Positions 49,853 through 60,523 of a stretch of 64,000 nucleotides of DNA are shown here, piece by piece. Under the pieces are notes generated by a model that saw only the letters and a program-made list of their open reading frames with translations, was not told where the DNA came from and made no database searches. A program made the position numbers and the translations under genes. Source of the DNA: Aptenodytes patagonicus. Taxonomy: Eukaryota; Chordata; Aves; Sphenisciformes; Spheniscidae. Within the stretch, counting starts at the first letter, position 1. The number at the start of each line of letters is the position of its first letter. The stretch spans positions 170,714,853-170,778,852 of the forward strand of contig NC_134950.1 in NCBI RefSeq assembly GCF_965638725.1, read 5' to 3'.

Positions 49853-50880
49853 ATAGAATCATAGAATCATAGAATTGTTTAGATTGGAAAAGACCTTTAA
49901 GATCATCAAGTCCAACCATTAACCCAGCACTGCCAAGTCCACCACTAAACCATGTCCCTAAGCACCACGTCTACTCGTCTTTTAAATACCTCCAGGGATG
50001 GGGACTCCACCACTTCCCTGGGCAGCCTGGTCCAATGTTTAACCACTCTTTCAGGAAAGACATTTTTCCTCACGTCCAATCTAAACCTCTCCTGGCACAA
50101 CTTGAGGCCGTTCCCTCTCGTCCTGTCGCTTGTTCCTTGGGAGAAGAGACCGACCCCCACCTCGCTACAACCTCCTTTCAGGTGGTTGTAGAGAGCGATG
50201 AGGTCTCCCCTCAGCCTCCTCTTCTCCAGGCTAAACAACCCCAGTTCCCTCAGCCGCTCCTCATCAGACTTGTGCTCCAGACCCCTCACCAGCCTCGTTG
50301 CCCTTCTCTGGACACGCTCCAGCACCTCGACGTCCTTCTTGTAGTGAGGGGCCCAAAGCTGAACACAGTGTTCGAGGTGCGGCCTCACCAGGGCTGAGTA
50401 CAGGGGCACGATCACTTCCCTCCTCCTGCTGGCCACACTATTGCTGATACAGGCCAGGATGCCATTGGCCTTCTTGGCCGCCTGGGCACACTGCCGGCTC
50501 ATCTTCAGCCGGCTGTCGACCAGCACCCCCAGGTCCTTTTCTGCCAGGCAGCTTTCCAGCCACTCTTCCCCCAGCCTGTAGCGCTGCATGGGGTTGTTGT
50601 GGCCCAAGTGCAGGACCCGGCACTTGGCCTTGTTGAACCTCATACAGTTGGCCTGGGCCCATCGATCCAGCCTGTCCAGGTCCCTCTGCAGAGCCTTCCT
50701 ACCCTCGAGCAGATCAACGCTCCCGCCCAACTTGGTGTCGTCTGCAAACTGACTGAGGGAGCACTTGATCCCCTCATCCAGATCATTGATAAAGATATTG
50801 AACAGAACTGGCCCCAAAACTGAGCCCTGGGGAACACCGCTTGTGACCAGCTGCCAACTGGATTGAACTCCAGTCACCAC
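49853..50880 (-). mobile_element. CR1 LINE fragment, longest copy, retains RT motif (copy 7)
   Basis: About 1.03 kb on the minus strand. The 3' tail (atagaatcatagaatcatag) is at 49853-49873, the ORF stop at 49945-49947, and 5' homology fades at about 50880 (ggagttcaatccagttggca on the minus strand). It is the only copy here that reaches back into the catalytic part of the reverse transcriptase. The frame is intact throughout, so this may be the most recent insertion in the window. Confidence 0.96.
49945..50880 (-). pseudogene. CR1 reverse-transcriptase, C-terminal ~310 residues
   Basis: Open frame of 346 codons from an ATG at 50983-50985; residues from about 37 onward are CR1. [10 protein letters not shown] lies at residues 50-59 and the FADD box, the CR1 form of the catalytic YxDD motif of reverse transcriptases, at 80-83. 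The endonuclease and N-terminal RT parts are missing, so it cannot act alone. Downstream landmarks match the shorter copies ([37 protein letters not shown]). Confidence 0.92.
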
Positions 50881-53800
50881 AACTATGATAATGATAGGCA
50901 GATGCATACCTGGTCTGTTGCAAGGCCAAATATCATATCTGCAGTGGAAACTGCAAATTGGGTCTGTGTTTGGTCTGGATGCCACTGAGTGAGAACATCT
51001 ATAATAGCGTTTTCAATGCATTGTGGCACCTCGTAGGTATCGCTGCTCTTGAGTCTGTCTCCATAAACCCATTTCTAACAGCTTCCTCTATTCCACCTCT
51101 TTCGTCACACCTCCTTTCTGATGACATGAAAGCCACTGTCCCCCTGCAAGGAGACTTCAACTGAGCCATTGATTTTTGGGCTGAATGTTTAGCTTTGCCC
51201 TTCCTTTCCCACAAAGCAGATCTTCAGGCAAAACTATCCAAGGCATAAGGAGCTTTGAAGCAGGACAGTCTCATCCAGGTCACAGAGGTGTTTGACGGCA
51301 AGGGTGTGGAGGTCCTGACCTCCACTGGCAAGAACAATACGGGCTGTTTGCTACGGTAACACTGCACCACAGCTAAACTGAGGCACCAAAAACTAAACTA
51401 CGGAGGGGCTCATGACTTACCCTCAGGACCCTCATCTGTATTTTCTTTTTGCTTTGACAGAGATTTTCACCTTGGGTTTTGTCCGTAAGACCCAGAGCAG
51501 CTGTTTCCCTTAAGAGCCAACAGAGAAGCCATCACACATCGCTTTCGCAGTCATCTCAGCCAACAGTTACGACTTCAGCCTTGTGCAAACAGCATCGGGC
51601 CTGAAGTATCAGGCCTTCTTTTTACTCCTCTTCTCTGCTCACATTAAAAGAAAGTGGTGACATCAAAACTCTCTTCTTTGCAACACATATAAACATAGAG
51701 CGAATATGGCCAGAAATCCATGATGGCCATTTGGCCCAATGCACAAACCTGACTTGGCCAAAGGTCCTTCTTGTGTATTTTGGCCTTGACTTTGCATAAA
51801 AAACATGAGGGACAGCCAAGTGGAAACAGGGCAGGAAAGGCCATCTCAATCTCTCTGACACTCGGTCATTGGACCAACTTCTTACACAACGAGAGATTTT
51901 TGCAGCGTGGCTGCCACCGCCATCTGTGTCAGACCTTCCCCTCCCTGATCAACGGCTTCAGTTGACATAAGTCATGACGTTTCACTCTCCTGAGTGACCC
52001 AGGAGAGAAAGGACAGGAGTTTTTTTATCCAGGATGGGATTTCAGCTCCTGCAGAAGGGAAGCGTTCACCCAGCTGAGAAGAAAACAACCCAGGGAGAGG
52101 AGAGTTTTACTATTTGACTGTGTAAAAGTTAGCTACAGTACAGAGCCTATCCACAATAGCGATCATTTCTGGGCAAAACCTTAGCCACTTTAAATTGATT
52201 ATGCTTTTTTTTTTTTTTTTTAAGTGCTGTTTTACATGAGTAGAAGGATCTAAACTTTTGGAGAGGTTTGTTGTAAGATGTTGGAGAAACTCATTTCAAT
52301 CCGTGCCATCCCCAAGGGTCTCCTTAAAATAGCAGCATTACAAAGGCTTCTTTTTGTGCCGCATTCCTTCTTGGTTCATTATATACACGTTCATGGATAC
52401 TATCTGAAAGAAAAACAAAACAAAACTTAGATGTCCAAATTACCTTGGCCTTGATAGGAATATAAGCCTGGGACAGATCTGCTGAGGAGAATGGAGTCCT
52501 CCGGTGGGAAGATTTCCAAGCAGGGACCTCACACACTCGCATACGCCATCCCAAGCAAAAGCAGGCATCTGGACATGCAGAATAATTCATCTCACCCTCA
52601 AAAGTTTGCAGAGGGAGAAAGGATCCTCTTGTAACCAGGGCAGAGAGCATACACAGCGTTTGGGGATGACGGGAGATGACAAAAGCTTTTTTCTGGAGCA
52701 CCTGCTCAAAAGTAAACTAGAGCAGTAGAGCTGTTTCTTGTCTGACCTTGCATAAATCACAATTTCCAAGGATGGTAGGGCCTAAAACTGCAGGGCCTGA
52801 TTGTCTGCACCCCGCGAGTCAAGACAGGGACCCTTTTTATGTGGGGGAAGAACTGGACAGGTTGTTTTGGGGTCACAGGAATGGCGAAGACGTTCACATG
52901 AACACCTCTGGTACCGGGAGTCCCTGGATGTGATTCACTGTGACTTTAGCAGACATCTGTATCAACCACCCGCACAAGTCCTACTCTTCAGCTCTGTCCT
53001 GCATTCCTGCCCTGCCCAGAGGGTAGACAAGAAAGTGATGAGATGAGCAGGGTGGCATCCAAGGAGACCTCTCCTGTGGCCCTGAGCTCATCCACAGCAG
53101 TGGCAAAAATCTACATGAGTGATGCTGAGTTGTGGACCGAACTTCAGATTAATTCTTAGGGCTGCGTCTGCGAGAGGGATGAGGTTGTGGGGCAGCACCT
53201 TGTCCGTCCTCACTTGTGTCTTGCATTGAGTAGTTTGGGAGGAGGGTTACAGCTACCACTTGGGGAAACCCACCTTTAGACTTGGCTGCAGTGCATCTGA
53301 TGCTCATCCCTTTGAAGAATAGCTCTAGCCCTTGCACTTCCCATCCTCCCAGAGGGAACAGGCAGGGAGAAATGAATCATGCCCTGACTGCTATACATGG
53401 CAGGGGGCTGACTTTGGATCTAGGGAGTCCTGAGGCGTCAGATTATTCTGCTTGTGGATAAAGGGGTTCCAGGAAAACAACCCTCATAGTCTTGGTGGCC
53501 ACGAGAGCGAGACATGGCCAGAGTCAGATTTCCCCGCTGTGCTTCTTGGGCAAGCTTTAAAGTGGGGCTGGAGGGAGGGAACAATTTCCTTCTTGTGCAG
53601 CTTCAGCAGTTCAGTGGTATCTGCCTTTAATCATTAAATGATTCGGGGGAAAAATACCAGCCCAGAAGCATCCCCGGTCCAGTCCCGCACCCCGCACATG
53701 GGGGACTGGATACAGACGGGGGACCAAAGCCTGGACGTGGCCGTCCCCTAAACCGTATCGGATCCTGGTTTACTTACACCACCTCCTCCTCCCGGTAGCA

Positions 53801-54339
53801 GCAGGAGGTGAGGGCATTTTAATATATGAGGCTTTCCCCTGCTTCTCCCCTCTCTCCTAGAAAAAAAAACAGCAAGGGACCTGCGATGGGGCCCCTGAAA
53901 CTTTGCAGTGGGGTTTTTTTTTCCCTCCTTCTCAGAAAGACTATAGAGCCCTGAGTACATATTTGCTCAGTCCGCCCCACACTTAAACACACACAGATGC
54001 TCAGCTCCCCTGGGGACAGGGGCTCTCCCACCCCCAGCCCCCCTCAGTCGAGTGGAGTGGGCCAGACCCCATGAAACAAACCCCAGCAGAGGTGGAAATA
54101 CCTGCCCAGGGATTCCCCAAGGAATCCAGCTCAAACCAAACCCCCTTCCTCCTTCTTGAGCCCCTCTCCCCAATAAATATCTTTTTAATCCCTGCTGCAA
54201 GAGCTTAAAAAACAGATTTGGGGATTAGCCTGCAGATGGGGGAAAATGGGGTGGGGTGGGTATGGCTTCACTGCTTTTAAATCCCCCACCCTCAGCACCA
54301 CCCTCCCCATCTCCCCCCCCCCCCCCCCGCATGCACTGC
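50881..54339. other. Gene-free stretch upstream of the promoter region
   Basis: No recognised exon. A T-run is at 52206-52223. Base composition rises toward GC and pyrimidine-rich sequence from about 53.6 kb, which marks the approach to the promoter region. Confidence 0.45.
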
Positions 54340-54580
54340 CTAACTGGAGGCATGTGTCGCCCGCGAGCCGGAGGGAAGGGGGTGGGACAGGGCTGGGACA
54401 GCGGGGTGGGATGGGGTGGGAGGGATGCAGGACTGCCCCCGTGCTTCCCAGCCCCGTCGGTCACAGGCTGGATACGACCAACCAATGGGGTCCCGGCCGG
54501 GGGGGTGCTTTTATACCTGCCTCGCTCCCCCCGCAGCCGGGGAGATCCGCGGAGGCCGGCAGGGAGAGGCAGCGGGTTTG
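54340..54580. promoter_or_regulatory. CpG-containing core promoter block
   Basis: GC-rich block with scattered CpG dinucleotides (gcccgcgagccgg, cccggccggg, gatccgcggaggccgg), unlike the CpG-poor DNA of the first 53 kb. It is preceded by a 16-base C-run at 54313-54328. It contains the CCAAT and TATA-like boxes listed separately. Confidence 0.6.
54482..54516 (+). promoter_or_regulatory. CCAAT box plus TATA-like box
   Basis: CCAATGG at 54482-54488 fits the NF-Y consensus. TTTTATAC at 54509-54516 is a TATA-like element about 25 bases downstream. A start site would then be expected near 54540. The pairing inside a CpG-rich block, plus-strand orientation and an ATG exon 2.2 kb downstream support a plus-strand promoter. 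The spacing between CCAAT and TATA is shorter than the usual 40 to 60 bases, so this is a candidate only. Confidence 0.5.
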
Positions 54581-54657
54581 TAAGGAGGAGGAGGAGGAGG
54601 AGGAAAAGATTGCATCAAGAGCAGAACTTTTTTTTTTCCCCTCTCTCTCTCTTACAG
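54580..54657 (+). other. Candidate small intron in the 5' leader
   Basis: A donor-like GTAAGG at 54580-54585 and a strong acceptor at 54657 (T-run, then cccctctctctctcttacag, then G) would define a 78-base intron just downstream of the expected start site. Alternatively the acceptor serves a more distant upstream exon. Sequence-only inference. Confidence 0.3.
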
Positions 54658-54721
54658 GAAGCCCTACTCTACCTTAGCCTTGGAAAGAGCCCCTTTTCAT
54701 AAAATTAGCTGAAGGCACCTA

Positions 54722-54741
54722 TTCACAGCCATGGGGCTGTG

Positions 54742-54743
<2 letters not shown>
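54722..54743 (+). promoter_or_regulatory. Perfect hairpin carrying a minimal uORF (ATG-GGG-CTG-TGA)
   Basis: Arms TTCACAGCC (54722-54730) and GGCTGTGAA (54735-54743) pair perfectly around the loop ATGG. The loop ATG has an ideal Kozak setting (GCCATGG) and opens a three-codon frame, M-G-L, stopped by TGA at 54740-54742. A 26-base A-run follows at once. If the leader is transcribed from the promoter near 54.5 kb, this could hold back translation downstream. Confidence 0.45.
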
Positions 54744-54772
<29 letters not shown>

Positions 54773-55440
54773 CAACAAACCGACTGTAGAGTTTTGGGTG
54801 GTGTTTTTTTTCTCTCTCTCTTCTTTTTTTTTTTTTTTCTTCGCTCCAAAAAATAAAACAGAAATGCACACAGCTCCACTCTGCGAAAACTTGATGTTTT
54901 TACCGTCTGCTCTCTGATAGATCTAGAGAGAAGGTTGGCTTTTTTTTTTTTTTCCCCCTTTTCCCCTCCTTGCCGCCGTTCAGCTCCTTCTAAATAGCCG
55001 CTGCTTCTGCAAGGACAGAATGAAAAAAAAAAAAAAGGAAAATAAAACCACCGCGACTTGATTTCCAAAGTTCCCCCAATGAGTCAGCCCTAAGCGCAGA
55101 GCCGTGTGTCTGTCCGTCTGTCTGCCTGCGTGTGTCTTCGCCCGCGTGTTGCATCCTTGTCGTGATTTCTAGCCCCCTCCCCTCCTCGGTTCTCCTCCCA
55201 CGTCGAAAAAATGATAAGGGGATGGTTGCTGGAGCCTGCTTTCGGCTCTTAAATAAACCCCCCGACAGCATGGCTTTGGGGGGAGCGGGGGGGGCTTTTT
55301 AGGTTTGGGGGTTTTTGAGGGGTTGGTTTGGTTTTTTTGGTTGGGTTTTGTTTTTTTTTTTTTTTTTTTTGCCTCGTAGTTTTATGAATGAAACCGCCCG
55401 GCTGAGCTGGGAGTAACATCCCTGCCCTGAAACTCCGAAA
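54742..55440. repeat. Cluster of long A and T homopolymer runs
   Basis: Runs include A at 54742-54767, T at about 54824-54838, T at 54940-54953, A at 55023-55036 and T at 55351-55370. Such tracts disfavour nucleosomes and are common at vertebrate promoters. The same segment has an AP-1-like TGAGTCA at 55080-55086 and a second TATA-like tcttaaataaa at about 55247-55257 that could serve an alternative start. Confidence 0.6.
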
Positions 55441-55690
55441 AGCTGGTGAAATCCAGGCGGGGAGGGCGGGCCGGGGGGGGGGGGGGGGGAAGGACGCGGC
55501 GGCGCGATGGGCTCCGGGCGGCGGCGGCGGCTCCCCCCGGGGCGCTCGGCGGGGGCTCACCCCCCCCCCCCCGACCCCGGCCGGTCCTCAGCGAGCCCCG
55601 GGGGGCTGCAAGCTCCCCTCCCCGGCTTTGGGGAGGCTCCTCCCGGGCGCGGGACGGCGGACTCCGTGCCCACGCGGGTGCGCGAGTGAA
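55440..55690. promoter_or_regulatory. CpG island core
   Basis: The most CpG-dense part of the window: ggacgcggcggcgcgatgg, gggcggcggcggcgg, ggcgctcggcggg, gggcgcgggacggcgg, cccacgcgggtgcgcgag. It contains a 17-base G-run (55473-55489) and a 13-base C-run (55560-55572), both able to form quadruplex structures. The open frames through it are composition artefacts. It probably marks the promoter or first-exon region of the gene that starts coding at 56788. Confidence 0.75.
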
Positions 55691-56300
55691 AAAAAATAAA
55701 AAATAATAAAAAAATAAAAACCCAAAAAAACCCCAAACCCGAGGATTTCAGCACGTTTCGCGGAGTAAGTGAAAAGGGTTTTTACCGCGGGGAGGGGGGA
55801 AAAAAAATGTAAAAAAAAAAATCTAAAAGAAACTGCTGGAAGAGGGTGGCGGGGAGCGCTCTTTCAGCCCCACGCTTTCATGCCGTACTCAATCGGCTTT
55901 TTGAAACTGCAGATCCTTTGAGACAGAGAGGGAGAGAGAAGCAAAAATCCCTGTTTGTACCTAAAACACACTGCAACCTGGAAGGCTGGCAGAATAAACC
56001 TATTGTGGAGCTGAAACGCGCCGGGATATACAAGCAAAAATCCCCCAGAGTACCACTGTTTGCGAAAAGGTAATTGCTAAGTGAAAATATTTCCAAGTTT
56101 TCACTTTTTTTAACTTTCGACTTCGCGATTTGTTTGCACGCCGAAAAGAGAAGACGGGGGAAAAAAAAGCCTTTTTTTTTTTTTCCCCAAACCCCTCTGA
56201 AACCTAAAAGATAAAATTACTGGATCTAAAAATAAAGCAGTGGTTAAAAGCCTCCCCCACCCTCTCCAATCTCCCACCCCTTCCACCCCTCTCTCGCCTT

Positions 56301-56328
56301 CTCCCTCCCTCCCTCCCTCCCTCCCTCT
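56301..56328. repeat. (CTCC)n microsatellite
   Basis: About six CTCC units followed by ctctctctccctcttt. Pyrimidine-only on the plus strand. Confidence 0.9.
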
Positions 56329-56625
56329 CTCTCCCTCTTTCTGTGTGTTTGCGTTTGACAAAGAAATTATTTGAACTTCCCACTGCCTCATAAAAAGGAA
56401 ACAGAAGAGCAGTTTTGACATATGGATGTGATTTTTTCTGCTCTGAGACAGATGCACACGGAAAACAAACAGCACCAGGGGCTGCAGCTCTGAAGGGAGC
56501 GAAGTTGCTCCGCTTCACATGGGCTCCTCGGCTGCATTTAGGGAGCTGCCCAGATCTCCAGCCATGAGAAAACGAAGCAAAGGACCGGGGTTTCTTGTCA
56601 TGTGCCTTTCTGGCTAAAACTGTGG

Positions 56626-56680
56626 AAACAAACAAACAAACAAACAAACACAAATTCTGGAAAGGGGGGGGGGGGGGGGG
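56626..56680. repeat. (CAAA)n tract followed by a 17-base G-run
   Basis: AAACAAACAAAC-type tetranucleotides at 56626-56651, a 12-base linker, then G at 56664-56680 followed by CGGGAGGG. The G-run is about 107 bases before the start codon and could fold into a quadruplex in the leader RNA. Confidence 0.92.
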
Positions 56681-56787
56681 CGGGAGGGAAGGAGAAAGAG
56701 AAATCATCTGCAACCGGAGCGCTGGAAGGACCTCTCGTCCTCCTACTTCCCTGAGCGAGCTTGGATGCTGGAAGAAGCCTCTTGGAT

Positions 56788-56862
56788 ATGGGATCATATC
56801 TGGTTTATCACAGTCTGGGTTTGATCCTCTGCTGCTCCGTATTGAGTTCAGTCTACGCTCTG
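56788..56862 (+). CDS. First coding exon of an unidentified secreted or membrane protein
   Basis: Encodes 25 residues that form a textbook signal peptide: short N-terminus (MGSYLVYHS), hydrophobic core LGLILCCSVL, and a small-residue end SSVYAL with a likely cleavage after V-Y-A. The ATG has G at -3 and G at +4. An in-frame TGA at 56752-56754 shows that coding cannot begin further upstream within this exon. The exon closes at a consensus donor in phase 0; read without splicing the frame ends after about 20 more codons. A CpG island lies 1.1 kb upstream. I do not recognise the protein, and a signal-peptide exon alone cannot place it in a family. The later exons must lie beyond 64 kb or be too short to recognise. 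Confidence 0.65.
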
Positions 56863-56868
56863 GTGAGT
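56863..56868 (+). other. Splice donor GTGAGT
   Basis: ctctg|GTGAGT matches the vertebrate 5' splice-site consensus at all six intronic positions that are usually conserved. It sits directly after codon 25. Confidence 0.65.
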
Positions 56869-59800
56869 CCCTCAATCTTTTCCCTTCGCATTCTTGAACG
56901 ATCTGCGCGGCTGTTTCCTTGATGAGTAATTTACTGTATCAAGGATTTAGAAGGCAGAGGGCTGGGGTTTTTTTTTCAGCCCAGTGGTTTATTTCGCTGG
57001 CAGATAGTGTGTGCAGTTGGTCTCAAGAGTTGCTGCACCAGATGAAATTAAAATGTCTGTGCTTCCCGAAGAGTTTGAATCACTTTTAAACCCCTCCGGA
57101 CAGGAACGCGTGCAGTTTGACAGGGGACTGGGGGAAGCGTTTGGGGGATAATTTAAAAGGAATCTATGGGTAAAAGGCAACTCTTCCTTTTCTTTTTATT
57201 TTTCTTTTTTTACTCCACCCCCCCTCCCCAAGATGACAAATTTAATTTTATCTTCTTAATCTGCAAAACTGCTTAATCTCAGCGAAGCGGTGCCTTCCTC
57301 TTTGGGATTAAATTTGGAGAGGACCTTAGAGTGCAGGGTTTGCAGACAGTTTACACTCAGGAGCATGAAAGTAGTATTAACCCGTTGCTTCCTGGCACTG
57401 TTTTCACCTGTTCCTGCACACACCGAGGCAGAATATCTTTACAGAGGCAGCAAAAAGGGCTAAAGTCTGTCAAAACTGCCTTGATGGTGGTGATGGGGAA
57501 CGGGCTAAGATCTGCAGACCCCAAGTGGTCTCCGAAGCCCTTCTGCAGAAGTGAAGGGAAATGTCATACGGAATCGGCCACCAGATGTTAACCCACTGAT
57601 GGGCACGCTGCTTTGACATGTGCTTTCCTTGCTTTCTCCATCCCTGGAATCACCACCGCTGTTGGCCATTTCTCAGTGCCTTCTGGTGTAGGAAGGGGCA
57701 CGGCCACCACCTAAAGCGGTGTCTGCTTTCCGTAAGGGATGGAGATGTGTTTGAAAGGGAGTGGAATCACCCTGACGCCGGCTCCATCCAGGTCCTCCCC
57801 GACCCTCCAGGAACCACCACCCTGGGCCCTGTCCTCTGGGTTTGGTAGGGACTGCTTGGGACCTTGTGCAGGGCTGGTAGGGGGGGTATTTCCCCCACAC
57901 GTCCAGCATCGTGCTAGAGGGAAACATCTCATCAATAAATGAGAAGAAATAGCCCCTCGAAAAACAATCATTGTTGCAGTCCATCCCTGTCTTGCTCTAT
58001 CTCTAAGCACAAATAAACCTTTCAAAACCCAAAGAAAATTGGGGAAATTGGGAGGACCAGTTGTAGATTTGTTGAGGTTTTAGTGACGGTTGAGGTTTCT
58101 CCCCTGTTCTGGGGTTGGATTAGCATCTCCGTGACCACGTCTGACTTTGGGGCCGTATCATGACAGGGTGGGTCCTGTAGCACCTGCTACCCCCCACCTC
58201 CACAGCCCTGCTGCCGCTGAAGTCAGCACCAAAATTCCTGCTAGCTTTGGTGTCTCTGTTGGTACCGATGAAAATCAGGTTTGTGAAACAGCCAGACTGG
58301 CGCTCGGCAAACTTCGGGACTCAGAAAAGACAGGCGAGGCTGCAGAGCGCGTCTCCAGTCCCATTCCCTGTTTACTCCCCTCTCCCAGTACATCCCGGTA
58401 CCTGCAGAAGGTGCAGAGGACCAGCCAGTGAACCAAGTTCCAGCTGTCTCGTGTTCCCAGTGGGTATTTTATTTTTGATACCCCCATCACAACAGACACT
58501 TTCAGATCACAAGCGATTTGCTCAGCAGCGCTGGTAGGCGACAGGGGCTCATGGCTGCAGCAGCTGAGCGTGCCCCGTGCACCAGCTCAGGGCGTAAAAC
58601 CTGGGCGTAAATCACAAATAGCTCTGCCAGAATCACAGAGGGGCAAGAAAGCAGGGACACTGGCTGGGAAGGGCTAGGTGAGGAATGCACAAGAGTATTT
58701 GCTCTGTTGTGTTTCCAAAAGCCTGTTGCTCTCCTGTACTGATCTAGGGTCCTGCCGCTAGAAACCCCATTTGGTTTAATTAGGTCCAGGCTGAAATGCA
58801 TGCTTCAGACCCTTCCCTTGCTTTTCAAACCCATTATTGACAGCTGAAGGAGCTGCCAGAAGGTTTGAAAAGTTGTCCTGACAATTCAGGGGCTGCAGAG
58901 ATGTTGTGTGTCCCTTCTGGCATCTACTTAGGCAGAATAAGAAGGTCAGCCCCGTGTCATCCCACTGTACAACAACTTGCGAGGCAGGGAACAACTTGCA
59001 GGGTGCCTAGAGCCTGATTTTTTTTGCTTCTTTCCCAAAGTAACTTGATTTTTAAATGAACTTTGAAAACACGGAATGGCATTGACTGCATGTTTCAGGA
59101 CGGTGATGTCTTGGTAGCTACACTATAAGAAGGGTCATATATATACTTGATATTTGGCTAGCGGGTCTGAGTGTGTTTTATGTGCTGCCATCAATAGAAG
59201 TCACCAAGTGCCTCTCTCCTAGAAGCAACAAGCAAAAATCAATGAGGGTAGCTGCAGGGGTGGGGATGCAAGTACTTAATTTAGAGACAGGCTCCATGGC
59301 AGCTTTGGGCTAAGCTAAAAGTGGTACCCGATCTTTCACTCCCCCAGCACAGCAAAGCAAAATTCTCCTGTGGGGTTTGAGTCAGGAGAATTCCCGCAGA
59401 CTGAGGCAGCCGACAACTCAGAGCTTCAGGGCACAATTCATCTGTCTGAGGCTGGAAGACTTGAGTCTTGAGAGCCATGGCTCTAATTGCTGGGCTCTTC
59501 GCAGCTCGGTTGCTTTGCATCTGAGGGTTGGTGATGCTGAGATAGGGCAGAGCACGATGCCTCCTAAATCTGAAGCTGTCACTCCCATTGTTCCTTTTGT
59601 CAGCGGGCAAAGATGATAATAAAGGCACTTTTTGCAGCAAGAGTGCTGAAGTAGGGGTGGGAAACGGTTTCTTTGATTGTCTGTGTCACTGGTACATCAT
59701 GGGGCAGGACGCTGGCAGCTGAATCATGTCTCCGCAGCATGCGGGCTGCGTGTCCCTGCATTAACTGTAAACCACAGTGGGAAATTCGGCACATGGAAAA

Positions 59801-60465
59801 ATGCTGTGGGAGTGGGTCCTCTCAGAGTTAAATGTACCCGTGCAGAAACCGTGGACCTCCTGTGAGCCTGCAGCCACGCGAAACCCATAGCGAGATCAGC
59901 ATCCCTGCCCTGCGCTTTAGGGGGGCAGCTGAGAGGGACAGGCTTTGATTTGGGGTAAAGTACTGGGTGAAGCTCTGCTGTCCTCCAGCTCCCCTGGCAA
60001 TCCAGAGAAGCTCTCCCCCAGCATTTCCCTGGGAATATGCCTGATTAACACCTGCTTAAACGGCAAAGGGAATTTGACTTGTCGATTGAGCGCTTTGTGC
60101 CTGAAATCTGGCAGGGTGAGGGGGGTAAATTTGGGTTAATTCTGCTATTTGGTCCAAGGGCCAGGGAAGCAAGATTGGCCTGAGCCAGATAGCCCTGCAA
60201 ACATGGGCTTGAAAAGATGTGTGCGAAAGGAGCTTTAAAAGTAGGGTCTGACATCAGCAGAGCATGGAAGTTAAGATGTAGGCACTGTGATTTTATCTGA
60301 AAGGCGCTGCCAGAGCTCCTTGCAAAAAAATCTCCCCATGTCCCACCTCCCAGCAGAAAGCCCCATGGTTTCCTCTGCTGACCCCTTCGGTTTTCACTGT
60401 TTCCTTCTCTTGCCAGTCTCAGCCTGGCAGCCCCCAACCCAGTTGTCACTGGAGGAGACATTCTG

Positions 60466-60523
60466 AATAATAATAATAATAATAGTAGTAATAATAATAA
60501 TGATAATGATATAATAATAATAA
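60466..60523. repeat. (TAA)n trinucleotide repeat, interrupted
   Basis: About 19 triplets, mostly AAT/TAA with TAG and TGA interruptions. On the minus strand it reads as poly-Leu inside a long artefactual frame. Confidence 0.95.

Larger units (their letters stand above)
55691..56787 (+). other. Putative 5' leader of the 56.8-kb gene
   Basis: Between the CpG island and the start codon. It holds A-rich runs (55687-55736, 55800-55826), a (CTCC)n tract at about 56301-56328, several upstream ATGs (for example 56563, opening a 17-codon frame ending in taa at ~56614-56616), a (CAAA)n tract and a 17-base G-run. Whether all of it is exonic, or part is intron, cannot be decided from sequence. Confidence 0.4.

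Noticed and set aside
49952..50397. Antisense frames inside CR1 copies (for example 79-codon MSLS... and 120-codon MFNHS... frames)
   Set aside because: They recur on the opposite strand of every CR1 copy and are shadows of the real CR1 frame.
54246..54702. 143- and 148-codon frames in the CpG block
   Set aside because: Overlapping frames of high-GC sequence, Pro/Gly/Arg-rich, in two registers at once; explained by composition and placed across the core promoter.
55247..55257. Second TATA-like sequence as the main promoter
   Set aside because: Possible, but it lacks a nearby CCAAT box and is an A/T-rich match of low information; noted only as an alternative.
55446..55706. 86-codon GC-rich frame in the CpG island
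   Set aside because: Low-complexity Gly/Arg/Pro frame in a CpG island; no splice donor in frame and no known domain.
56204..56875. 223-codon minus-strand frame overlapping the signal-peptide exon
   Set aside because: Rich in low-complexity Pro, Glu and Arg from the CTCC and homopolymer tracts; no domain, and antisense to the better-supported exon.
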